The notes under the pieces: model-generated
Databases searched by the model: none
Seen by the model: only the letters and a program-made list of their open reading frames with translations
What the model was told of the DNA's origin: nothing
Position numbers and translations under genes: made by a program
Shown: positions 49,763 through 59,500 of the stretch, piece by piece
Layout of the letters: each line of letters opens with the position of its first letter
Position numbering within the stretch: the stretch's first letter is position 1
DNA from: G963668185 sp965237445
GTDB lineage: Bacteria > Chloroflexota > Dehalococcoidia > Lucifugimonadales > G963668185
Length of the DNA stretch: 64,000 bases
Reading direction: 5' to 3'
Assembly: GCA_965237445.1 (NCBI GenBank)
Contig: OZ250142.1
Location: 2,480,001 to 2,544,000 of the forward strand

Positions 49763-51007
49763 ATGACGACGACCCCAGGCACCGATAACAAAGTGCCACC
49801 TTCCATGCTCGGAGTGCGTGTGGAGGCGTGGCTTCGCGAGAACCTGTTCAGTACGTGGTACAACAGCGCGCTCACGGCCATTTCGGTGGTCTTGGTAGGG
49901 ACGGTCCTGTGGTACGGGTTGAAATGGGCGATCTTCGATGCCAACTGGGGCGTCATTTCCACTCTGGGCGGGCTGATGGTCGTCGGCAGATACAACGTGG
50001 AGGCCGCCTGTCCAGACCAGAACTGCCTGTGGCGCCCGCAGGTATCACTGCTCTTGGTGACGGCCCTTTTCGGCATGGGCTGGGGTATAGCGGGAGGCGG
50101 GCTCACCAGACGCATTGCCATCGGTGTGGCCGTGGCGGTGTCGGCGTTCGCGCTACTGCCGTACGGCCTAGATACAATGGGCATGGACGTACGCCTGCTA
50201 CTGGCCGCCAACCTGCCGGCAGTGCTCGCCGGATGGGCACTGGCCCGCTACACGCCGATGGGGAGTCCCAAGTGGCTTGCAGTTTCATGCATTGTCGTGT
50301 TCCTCCTGATTCTGCTGTTGCTCCGCGGAGTGTCCCAGGTGCCCGGCCTTCAACCCGTCCCAGTCACGGAATGGGGTGGGCTAATGCTGAACCTGCTACT
50401 GGCGGTGATAGGCATCGCCGGAAGCCTGCCCATAGGAATTGGCCTGGCGCTGGGCCGGCGGAGCAAACTACCTGTGGTCAAAAGCATGTGCGTGGTGTTC
50501 ATCGAGGTGTTCCGTGGCGTGCCCCTGATCACGCTGCTCTTCATGTCTGTGAGAATCGTACCTCTAGCCTTTCCGGAGAACTTCCCGTTGAACCCGATTA
50601 CCAGCGCCGCAGTGGTGATCACACTGTTCAGCTCGGCTTACATGGCGGAGAATATCCGGGGCGGACTCCAGGCACTCCACGCGGGTCAAGCAGAAGCCTC
50701 ACGCGCTCTAGGGCTTGCCGGGTGGCAGACGATGATGCTGATCTCGCTACCACAGGCGATCCGCAATGTCATTCCCACAATAGTGGGTCAGTTCATCTCG
50801 CTGTTCAAGGACACGAGCCTGGTGTATATAATCAGCTTGCAGGACGTTGTTGGAATCAGCCGCGCGTTCATAAGAGGTAACGTGGAGTTCCTGGCAAGCC
50901 ACAGAGAACTGTACATCTTCCTGGCGCTAGTCTTCTGGGTGTTCACGTATGGGATGTCTTACGTGAGCAGGCATATCGAGCAGAACCTACGAGTTGGGGA
51001 GCGATAG
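49763..51007 (+). CDS. Amino acid ABC transporter permease (AapM-like)
   Basis: A 414-residue second permease. LALGRRSKLPVVKSMCVVFIEV, here seen as GRRSKLPVVKSM, FIEVFRGVPLITLLFMS, AYMAENIRGGLQAL and the EAA loop EASRALGLAGWQTMMLI with LPQAIRNVIPTIVGQF match AapM. Eight or more transmembrane segments are visible, including an extra N-terminal set. In known systems the operon is aapJ-aapQ-aapM-aapP; no aapP ATPase gene follows here, so the ATPase must be encoded elsewhere or shared. Confidence 0.94.
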   Translation: MTTTPGTDNKVPPSMLGVRVEAWLRENLFSTWYNSALTAISVVLVGTVLWYGLKWAIFDANWGVISTLGGLMVVGRYNVEAACPDQNCLWRPQVSLLLVTALFGMGWGIAGGGLTRRIAIGVAVAVSAFALLPYGLDTMGMDVRLLLAANLPAVLAGWALARYTPMGSPKWLAVSCIVVFLLILLLLRGVSQVPGLQPVPVTEWGGLMLNLLLAVIGIAGSLPIGIGLALGRRSKLPVVKSMCVVFIEVFRGVPLITLLFMSVRIVPLAFPENFPLNPITSAAVVITLFSSAYMAENIRGGLQALHAGQAEASRALGLAGWQTMMLISLPQAIRNVIPTIVGQFISLFKDTSLVYIISLQDVVGISRAFIRGNVEFLASHRELYIFLALVFWVFTYGMSYVSRHIEQNLRVGER

Positions 51008-51240
51008 TGGGCGGCAATCCGCTCCCCTAGCCTGCCACCGACTTCACGGGGACGTCCCGAGCCGTCTCAGATGACCGCTGGCAATCTGTTTTTGCGACGC
51101 ATGCCGGCCCCCGGGCTGGATCGAACTGGCACACCACAGCAGTGATGCTCTTTTATTCGGGCGGGATTGCGCGATGATCGATCACCAAGCTGGCAAGATC
51201 GGCAAGAATCCGAGACGCGGAATGCTAAGGGATTGAGAGT

Positions 51241-51942
51241 TTGATTGACCTCGTCGGAGTCTCCAAGCACTACCAGATGGGTCCAGTTGAGGTGCGGGCG
51301 CTGGACGACGTGGAGCTGCATGTGACTGATGGCGAGTTCATAGTTGTCCTCGGTCCATCAGGAAGTGGAAAGACCACGCTTCTCAACATCATTGGCGCCC
51401 TGGACACGCCGACGGCTGGCAGCGTCTCCGTCGGCGGACGCGACATCACTACGGCCTCACGTTCCGAACTCTTTGCGCTGAGACGGCAGACTGTGAGCTT
51501 CATTTTCCAAAGCTTCAACCTGTTTCCTGGACTAACGGCGCTTGAGAACGTCGAGTTTGGCATCGACGTGGCCGGAAAGCGGGGTTCGACATCTCCCCAA
51601 TCGGTGCTTGAGTCAGTCGGCCTTGATGACCGGGCCGACCACTTCCCTCACGAGCTATCGGGCGGCGAACAGCAGCGAGTTGCCATAGCCAGGGCCCTAG
51701 CAACCCGCAATCCGGTGCTGCTTGCAGACGAGCCCACAGGCGAGCTCGATTTCAGGACCGGCACTCAAATTCTGGAGCTCTTGATAGAGCAGGCCTCGGC
51801 CGATTGCGCCGTGCTAGTGGTTACGCATAACCGGGAGCTCTCGCGAATCGCCGACAGGGTGGTCGAGATGAGCAGCGGCAGGATCGTCAGTGACGGCCCG
51901 CCGTCCGGCGGCAAAGCACCGCTGTCAGAACTCCACTGGTAG
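51241..51942 (+). CDS. ABC transporter ATP-binding protein, MacB/LolD type
   Basis: A 233-residue ATPase. Walker A LGPSGSGKTTLLNIIGALD, Q-loop FIFQSFNLFPGLTALENV, signature ELSGGEQQRVAIARAL, Walker B PVLLADEPTGELD and switch VVTHNREL are complete. The MacB/LolD group drives mechanotransmission rather than import, so despite following the AapM permease it belongs with the FtsX-like permease that starts 10 bases after its stop, not with the amino-acid transporter. TTG 51241 is the start that gives the canonical N-terminus. Confidence 0.93.
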   Translation: MIDLVGVSKHYQMGPVEVRALDDVELHVTDGEFIVVLGPSGSGKTTLLNIIGALDTPTAGSVSVGGRDITTASRSELFALRRQTVSFIFQSFNLFPGLTALENVEFGIDVAGKRGSTSPQSVLESVGLDDRADHFPHELSGGEQQRVAIARALATRNPVLLADEPTGELDFRTGTQILELLIEQASADCAVLVVTHNRELSRIADRVVEMSSGRIVSDGPPSGGKAPLSELHW

Positions 51943-51952
51943 AGCCACTTCG

Positions 51953-54451
51953 GTGCTGCTGAGGCTGCGCTGGGCGCTGCGAGACGCGAAGGCGCGCTGG
52001 GTCCAAGTGGCGGGCATTGCACTCATGATTGCAATCGGCACCGGGTTGTACGCCGGCCTAAGCAGCGTTACTCAGTGGCGTATTGCTTCCAACGAGGCAA
52101 GCCTCGATCTGACGAACATGTACGATCTCAGAGCCCGTCTAGCTGGAGATGGACACCTGCCGCAGGGTTCGTTGGAAGAGATTGCCCGTAGCATAGGGGG
52201 CGTCGAAGCTGCTGAAGAGAGGCTAATCGCTGAGACGCAGGTGGAGGTCTCAACGGACGACGGCCCTATATTTGTGCCGGGAAGGATCATAGGCGTTGAC
52301 CTGTCTAATGGGGGGCCGAACGTAAACGGCGTTGAAGTGATCGAAGGCCGCCAAATCTCCGACGAGGAGATGGGTCAGCGGGTCGTGCTGATGGAGCGGA
52401 ACTTCGGTGTTTACTACGAGCTTCCTGCACAGGGCGAACTGCGGCTTGGCGACGGAGTGCCCGCACGCTATGTGGGCCATGCGGTATCGCCTGAGTACTT
52501 CATCGTAGTGGAGGAAGGCAGCTTTTTCGGGCAGGCCAACCTATTGGTCCTCTTCATGTCAATGGAGACTGCTCAAGGGTTGGCCGGCAAACAGGAGCTC
52601 GTCAACGATCTTGTACTGACTGTCGAGCCGGGCACCGATCTTGCAGATGTTGAGACGAGACTTCTGGCGGAGATCGCGGAACGCCACTCCGGCGCGCATC
52701 TCGAGTTGATGCGTACGGAAGATGACCAGTCTTATGTGGCATTGACACGAGACCCGGAGGGCGACCAGCAGTTCTATAACGTGATTGCGGTAATCCTGTT
52801 CGGAGGGGCCGCATTTGCAGCGCTGAACTTCGCCGCTCGGATGGTGGAGTCGCAGCGTCGTGAGATAGGAACTTCGATGGCGCTGGGCGTGAGCCCCCTT
52901 GCGATTGCGGTACGGCCGCTCCTTGTGGGCCTGCAAATCGGCGGCCTAGGGGTCGTGTTCGGCGTGGGAATGGGGCTGTTGATTGCGAGCCTCATGGAGG
53001 GCGTGCTTTCGAGCTTCGTTGCGCTACCGGTGTTCTTGACGCCTTTCCAATCCGGCATCTTCGCAAGGGTTGCTCTCGTCGGCTTTCTGATACCGGTTGT
53101 GGCGGTGTTGTGGCCGGTGCTACGCGCCACGTTCGTGCGGCCTGTAGAGGCTATCAAGACCGGGCATCTCGCCTCGCGAGGCGGCGGCCTTGCGCCGATC
53201 ATTAGCCGCCTACCACTGCCGGGGAGCAGCCTTGGACGGATGCCGTTCCGAAACTTGCTGAGGGCACCCAGAAGGACCTTGCTCACCCTGTTCGCCCTAA
53301 CCGCAGTCATCGGAATACTGTTCAGCATAGTGGGTGTGCGAGATTCGTTCCTCGCGACACTAAGCGTGGGCGACGAAGAGCTCCTGCGAGGCGAACCGAA
53401 CAGACTAAGCATTCAACTGGACTCCTTCTATCCGATCGATTCACGGGAAGTGGCCGAAACACTCGGAAGTGGAGTGCTTAAGGGCGGGGAAACAGGGCTC
53501 TCAATTGCGGCGCTTGCCCACGCCCAGGAGGAAGCCGCCGGACCGGAGCAGGAGGCCTTCAATATTCAGAGTCCCGAAGAGGTGGCGCAAGTCTTGAGGC
53601 GTGATGGGGTCAATCTGAACATTCAGTTCATAGACTTCGATAGCAATTTCTGGAGGCCAACTGCCTCCGAGGGGCGTCTCTCAGTCAATGGACCAGGGAT
53701 CGTGTTGGCGCGCAAGGCTGCGGCTGACCTAGGTGCGCGCGTCGGTGACAGGATCAGACTCACACACCCAATGAGAGCCGGCCTAGGCGCCTTCACTTTA
53801 GCCGCGACATCTGTTCCAGTTATCGCGATCCACCCGCATCCACTCCGCTTCAACGCGTATATGGACATTCGCTATGCGGACCTGGCAGGTCTTCAGGGCT
53901 TCACCAACGTTGTCACCGGCGTACCGGCGGATGGAGGAAGTCTGGCTGACGTCAAGAGGGAGATGTTCGGTGTTCACGGCGTGGCAACTGTGCGGGGATT
54001 CTCCGAGGCCTCGGTAGCCGTTCAAGACGCGTTCGAGCAAGTCTCAGCGGTGTTCTGGATAATAGAGTTGTTCGTGTTGGGACTGGCGCTCCTGATCGCG
54101 TTCAACACCGCAAATATCAACACGGACGAGCGGGCCCGTGACCATGCAACAATGTTCGCGTACGGAGTACCCGTTGGCAGAGTCGTGCTGAACCTCGCTG
54201 TCGAAGGACTAATGCTGGGAATCGTCGCCACCGCGCTCGGAATCGTCCTCGGTCTGGGACTCTTGGCGTGGATGATTGTGGTGCTGTTTCCCGCAAGCTA
54301 TCCCGACATGGGGGTAATCATGTCGGTAGAGTTGTTACAGATGGCTGGCATACTGGCGGGAGGGGTTGCCGTGGTCGCGCTTGCGCCAGCGCTGACGGTA
54401 CGCAAGTTAAGGCGGATGGACATTCCCGGCACTCTGCGAGTGCTGGAATGA
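51953..54451 (+). CDS. FtsX/MacB-like ABC transporter permease
   Basis: An 832-residue permease with two FtsX-type membrane domains. The N-terminal helix WVQVAGIALMIAIGTGLY is followed by a large extracytoplasmic domain (DGPIFVPGRIIGVD), three helices around residues 280-400 (ARMVESQRREIGTSMALGVS is the coupling region), a second N-terminal-like helix NLLRAPRRTLLTLFALTAV, another extracytoplasmic domain and a final three-helix set with RARDHATMFAYGVPVGRVVL. This is the long duplicated form, which works as one or two copies per complex in lipid or lipoprotein export. GTG 51953 lies 10 bases after the ATPase gene. Confidence 0.9.
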   Translation: MLLRLRWALRDAKARWVQVAGIALMIAIGTGLYAGLSSVTQWRIASNEASLDLTNMYDLRARLAGDGHLPQGSLEEIARSIGGVEAAEERLIAETQVEVSTDDGPIFVPGRIIGVDLSNGGPNVNGVEVIEGRQISDEEMGQRVVLMERNFGVYYELPAQGELRLGDGVPARYVGHAVSPEYFIVVEEGSFFGQANLLVLFMSMETAQGLAGKQELVNDLVLTVEPGTDLADVETRLLAEIAERHSGAHLELMRTEDDQSYVALTRDPEGDQQFYNVIAVILFGGAAFAALNFAARMVESQRREIGTSMALGVSPLAIAVRPLLVGLQIGGLGVVFGVGMGLLIASLMEGVLSSFVALPVFLTPFQSGIFARVALVGFLIPVVAVLWPVLRATFVRPVEAIKTGHLASRGGGLAPIISRLPLPGSSLGRMPFRNLLRAPRRTLLTLFALTAVIGILFSIVGVRDSFLATLSVGDEELLRGEPNRLSIQLDSFYPIDSREVAETLGSGVLKGGETGLSIAALAHAQEEAAGPEQEAFNIQSPEEVAQVLRRDGVNLNIQFIDFDSNFWRPTASEGRLSVNGPGIVLARKAAADLGARVGDRIRLTHPMRAGLGAFTLAATSVPVIAIHPHPLRFNAYMDIRYADLAGLQGFTNVVTGVPADGGSLADVKREMFGVHGVATVRGFSEASVAVQDAFEQVSAVFWIIELFVLGLALLIAFNTANINTDERARDHATMFAYGVPVGRVVLNLAVEGLMLGIVATALGIVLGLGLLAWMIVVLFPASYPDMGVIMSVELLQMAGILAGGVAVVALAPALTVRKLRRMDIPGTLRVLE

Positions 54452-54641
54452 GGATGCGGGATGCTCTGTGAACATGCAGATAACAGGCATTCAGGGAAGC
54501 TGGCAGTGAAACTAGACTGGACCGACGTCCGTTGCTGAATTGCATCTACGACGTATCCATCTCCAGTTGGCGAGCAAGGTGCTTCGACAGGGACGCTCGG
54601 CAAGCCAATCCATTTGTGAACGCCGCAAGGGGGGACTAGAA

Positions 54642-55052
54642 ATGAGTGGAGCCAACATCATTCCCACAATGCGCTACAAAGACGCGCAGGCTGCTATCGA
54701 ATGGCTGTGCGGCGCGTTTGGTTTCCAAAAGCACATGGTGGTGGAAGGACCTAATGGAACCGTGGCTCACGCTCAACTGACGTATGGTGACGGGATGATT
54801 ATGCTTGGATCGGCAAGGGACGACGAATTTGGCAGACAAATGAAAACTCCCCGCGAAGCCGGCACGAACACACAGAGTTCTTACATAGTGGTGAATGAGA
54901 TCAATGCTCATTATGGGCAGGCGGTAGAAGCCGGCGCTGAGATAGTGAAGCCCTTAGTGAACGAGGACTATGGAGGACAAGGCTATTCCGTCCTGGACCT
55001 CGAAGGGAATCTATGGAACTTCGGGTCCTACAACCCCTGGGCGGGAGACTAG
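54642..55052 (+). CDS. VOC family (glyoxalase/bleomycin resistance-like) protein
   Basis: A 136-residue protein with two beta-alpha-beta-beta-beta modules: IIPTMRYKDAQAAIEWLCGAFGF, AHAQLTYGDGMIMLGS, then SYIVVNEINAHYGQAVEAGA and GQGYSVLDLEGNLWNFGSY. This matches PhnB-like or YnfA-type VOC proteins of unknown substrate; metal ligands are partly conserved (Glu in LEGNLW). GGGGGGA lies 8-10 bases before ATG 54642. It stands alone between the exporter and the secreted-protein region. Confidence 0.88.
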   Translation: MSGANIIPTMRYKDAQAAIEWLCGAFGFQKHMVVEGPNGTVAHAQLTYGDGMIMLGSARDDEFGRQMKTPREAGTNTQSSYIVVNEINAHYGQAVEAGAEIVKPLVNEDYGGQGYSVLDLEGNLWNFGSYNPWAGD

Positions 55053-55638
55053 TCAACTAGCCTAGCCCAAGTGAGTTGGGCAGGCGGAACCGACCGGCAA
55101 TTTCGGAGCAGTGGCGGACTGATCGTCGCCCTCATCTGCGGTCAGCGGACGGCGTGCTCTGCGGCGAGCCGGTTTGGCGGAGATGTGGCCCCCACCAGCA
55201 CCATAATGCGTACCCATGGATCCCGACCTGGACTCTTTGTGGAGACGGAGTTCGGCTTCCCGCCCGTGAGCTTGCCGAGCTAGATGGAATGGGAACGTCG
55301 AGCCACAATTGGTAGGCGATGTCTGTCAAGAGTACGCAGGTGCGAACGCAAGCAACCCAACAGGCAATCTTCCATTCGCGCCCTGCTCCTTTGAGGGAGC
55401 GGTTCATACTCGATGCACACCGTCCTTGCTATGGTTAGTCATCGTGGTTCCTTGCACGAACGTCATGCTGCTTCTCGACGTAGAAGCTTGCAGCAACCCA
55501 TTGCAGGCGGAAATTTCCAGTAAGACGGACGGTGGTTGCCATGAAGAGGATGTGAGGCCTGGTTACAATCATCTTCGAAGTTAGTGAACCCAAGAGCAGG
55601 CGCGGATTCAAATGTATGACGTCATACAGGTGAGTGGA
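55053..55638. other. Intergenic stretch, nothing recognised
   Basis: About 580 bases with no supported gene. A TTACAAT near 55561 might belong to a promoter for the lipoprotein gene; no matching -35 box is clear. Confidence 0.4.
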
Positions 55639-56511
55639 ATGAGAAGGCTTGTTGTTCTGTTGGCTTTCGCTGTCTCTATGACAGGCGCGGCTACATTCCT
55701 GAGCGGATGCGAATTGTCTGCGCCGATGGAGGACCCAATCGCGCCCGCGAGCACGGCAGCTCCCATACAGGATGTGACCGCAACTGCATTCGACGCGCCC
55801 ATGAGCACGGCAGCTCCCATACAGGATGTGACCGCAGCGGCCCCCGACACGCCCACGAGCACGGCAGCTCCTCCTACGGAGGCCACCGCCACTACATCCA
55901 ACGTAGCGGACTCCCCGACTATGCCCACTCCAGCACCAGAGGAAGATGACGGGCTTGAGTTTGCGCCGCTCGAATCTCTCGAGACCTCAGGCAAGGACGA
56001 AGGCATCACCACGGCGGACCAAGATCTGCCAAAGGGGGACGGCGAATCGGAAGGGTCCGTTCAGGGCCAGACCTACACGTGGGAAGATGGTGGCAGAACC
56101 CTAATGGCCTATCTTCAGACCGATATTGTAGTGGAGAAGGGCTCCGATGGATTGCCTCGCGACATCGTTGCGGCTGATGAAGGCGGGACCAACATTGTCA
56201 GGAGTGCGGACAGACAATCGAAGGGCGACACTCTCCCTGTGTTTCGCTCCGAGTCAGGCGAGCTAATGACTCTGCCGGGCGGCGTGCTGCTGGTGCTCAG
56301 TGCCCAATGGAGCCGGTCGGAAACGAACGCCTTCTTCTCCAGCAACGGCATCAAGATGGACCGTGTATCGGAGTTGGGCTACGTTGCCAACGGTTTCTTC
56401 ATTTAGACTGAACCGGGCTTCCCTTCCCTGGACCTCGCCAACGAGTTGGCGGCGCTAGAAGGGGTGGATGTGTCCAGCCCCAACTGGGGGAGGGACGCAG
56501 TTCCGAAGTAG
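55639..56511 (+). pseudogene. Propeptide-like lipoprotein gene with internal amber codon
   Basis: From ATG 55639 the frame encodes a lipoprotein signal (ATFLSGCELS), a Thr/Ala/Pro-rich linker containing three copies of a STAAP unit, and a domain of the kind found as propeptide or inhibitor of secreted subtilisins in this lineage (TYTWEDGGRTLMAYL, LPVFRSESGELMTLPGGVLLVL, GIKMDRVSELGYVANGFFI). A TAG at 56404-56406 interrupts it, and the same frame continues TEPGFPSLDLANELAALEG and VDVSSPNWGRD to a TAG at 56509-56511. The continuation has clear family character, so the gene is broken by one substitution. It sits just upstream of the S8 protease gene. Confidence 0.75.
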
Positions 56512-56591
56512 TCGTTGCCCTGTGAGTGTGCCTGATAGCCGTGACCCGTTGATTCTGTGAGCGCCAAGGTTTCTACTGAGTCGATGATTCC

Positions 56592-59500
56592 ATGACCAGG
56601 ATGCTCAGCCCAGCCAGACTGCTTACGATAGCGGGGTGTGCCCTGCTCTGCCTCATGTTCGCCTTAGGCTAGGCAAGAGCGCAGACTACTCCAGCCGCTC
56701 CGACTATCGACTCAGTCACTCCGGCTGATACGCAGCTCAAAGTTGCCTGGACGGCTCCTGCCGGCGAAACGGGCATCACCGCCTACGACGTTCGCCACAT
56801 CAAGACCGGCGAGGACGAGACGGATGACACCAAATGGTCCGTCGTGGATGACGCATGGACCTCTGGCGCGCTCGAGTACAACATCATCGGCCTGGACAAT
56901 GGCATCCAGTATGACGTGCAGGTGCGAGCCGTTAACTCCATCGGCGATGGCGCGTGGTCCGGAACAGAGGTTGGGACGCCGGCGCTGCCTGCTCCTACGA
57001 TCAGCTCCGTGCGAGCCGACGATCGCGCCCTGCTGATCTCCTGGAACGCTCCGAGCGGGATAACATCCAGGGTCAAGGCCTATGACGTTAGGTACATAGC
57101 GACCAGCTCTGACGAGACGGTTGACTCCAACTGGACTGTGGAGGAGGACGTCTGGGAGGACGGCGACGGCAGTCTGACTTACGCGATCACAGGCTTGACC
57201 AATGGCACCGGGTAGGATGTGCAAGTACGTGCGATTGATGAGAAAGACGTAAGCGACGCCTGGTCAAGCGCGACCCCCGCGGACCACGGCGACGCTCGTG
57301 CCACGGCCACCAGCGTGTCCGCGGCCACAAGAGTGTGGGGAGTCATCGATCCCTCCGACGATGAGGACTACTTCAGCTTTAGTGTGTCAAGCACGGCCGA
57401 CTACTGGATTTACACCCTGGGTGACCTCGACACCGTAGGTGAGCTGCTGGACAGTAACGGTGAGTTCATAGAAAGCGATGATTACGGGAGAGTGCTGCCC
57501 AACCCAGACAATTTCTTCCTGTGGCGCAAACTCCAATCCGGGACCTACTACGTCAAGGTCACGGGCTACGGGCCCGCCGAAACTCCTTACATTCTGAGGG
57601 TGCGGGCATTCCCGGACCCCATAGGATGGAGCGAATCGCCCACCCTGAGTATCAACGGTTCTCTCAGCCGCACAATTGACCCGGAAACTGACACCGACAC
57701 CTTCAGGATGCAGATTGCGACATCCACGGAAATTGCCATTCGCGCCTCCGGGTTCCCTGACACAGTCGGCGAGCTGTACAACAGCAGCTCCGTATTGGTG
57801 GCATCCAACGACGACGGCTATCTGCCTGGCGGAAGCAAGAACTCTCTCATTCGGACTAGACTCGAGGCGGGGACCTACTTTCTGAATGTCAGCTCCTACC
57901 GTGATCGCTCCGATGGGCCGTTCTCAGTGTACGCCACGGCCATTGCCGAGCCGGGCAGTACAATCGCCGATGCCCAGGCACTGACCATTGGAGACGCGGC
58001 CGGCGGAATGATCGACCCGGGCGGCGACGAGGACTACTTCAGCCTGCCCTCGACGAGACGACTCACGTGATCATCGGGGGAGTGAGTGGGGACCTCGGCA
58101 TCAGCGGCGAACTCCTCGATTCCAACAACCTGCCTGCCCCACTTAATTCGATTCACTTCGACGACAAGTTCATCTTCCAGGGCACACTGGCCGCAGGCAC
58201 GTACTATTTGAAGGTAACGGGCAAGGACGACGCAGAAACCGGCCGTTACACGGTAAGGGCAATACGAGAAGGAACTTACACCTATTTCGAAAACCGCTGC
58301 TCCAACATCTCCAGGAACTCAGGAATCAACGATCCTCTATACGGATGCCAGTGGCACCTGAACAACGACGAACAGTTTCTGAACAGCGCCGGTCAGGACA
58401 TTAGAGTCGAGGAGGTGTGGCCCACCTACACGGGCGACGGCATCAACGTGGTGATAGTGGACGATGGGATGCAAGTCAACCATGAGGATCTCAAGGATAA
58501 CGTAGATACTTCCCAGAACCACAACTACGATCCGGGCCAGACCGACATATACGACTACTTTGAATGGCACGGCACCGCGGTGGCAGGCCTCATAGCAGCA
58601 AAGGACAACGGTCTGGGGGTGCGCGGCGTTGCGCCCGACGCCACGATATACGGATACAACTTCCTTGCGGAACAGTCGGATGCCAACGAAGCGGACGCGA
58701 TGTCTCGCAACGCAACGACCACCGCCATTTCAAACAACAGTTGGGGGTCCAGGGACTACGGCCGCCCGCAGCATGTTAGTGAACTTTGGGAAATAGCCGT
58801 CAGGCACGGCGTAACCAATGGTTACGATGGGAAGGGCGTCTTCTACGTGTTCTCGGGCGGAAACGGGAATGAACATGACGATTACTCCATCCTCGACGAG
58901 CAGAATAACTTCTACGCAGTGACAGCCGTCTGCGCCGTCGGTCACGACGACAAGCGAAGTACCTACTCGGAGTCTGGGCCCAACCTCTGGATATGTGGTC
59001 CATCCAGCAGTGGAAGAGTTGGCCAGCCAGGGATAACGACGACCGACACCGGGCATCGCTACTGGGGAAGATTCGGCGGCACCAGTGCGGCGGCCCCAAT
59101 TGTCTCGGGAGTGGCCGCACTGATCCGGGAGGCCAACAACTCGCTAACATGGAGGGACGTCAAGCTCATCCTGGCGGCTTCCGCCCGCATGAACGATGCG
59201 GACAACACCGGATGGGAACAGGGCGCGCTACAGTACGGCTCGACAACGGAGCACTACAACTTCAACCACGAGTACGGCTTCGGTATGGTAGACGCCAAGG
59301 CCGCCGTGGATTTGGCTGCTGGCTGGACCAACGCCCCTGAGTTCCGTGAGATAACGTCCGAGTCAGCCTTCATCAACTTGGCCATTCCAGATTCCCCGTC
59401 ATCGGGGACGCCTACCACCGTATCCACGAGCCTAAATCTTGGTCCATATGTGGAGTTCATTGAGTTCGTAGAGATCAACACCAATTTCAACCACGGCAGT

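Noticed and set aside
56404..57215. Three in-frame TAG codons as recoded amber (pyrrolysine or suppressor)
   Set aside because: TAG ends many intact genes in the window, the three sites have unrelated contexts, and a frameshift nearby points to decay or sequence error.
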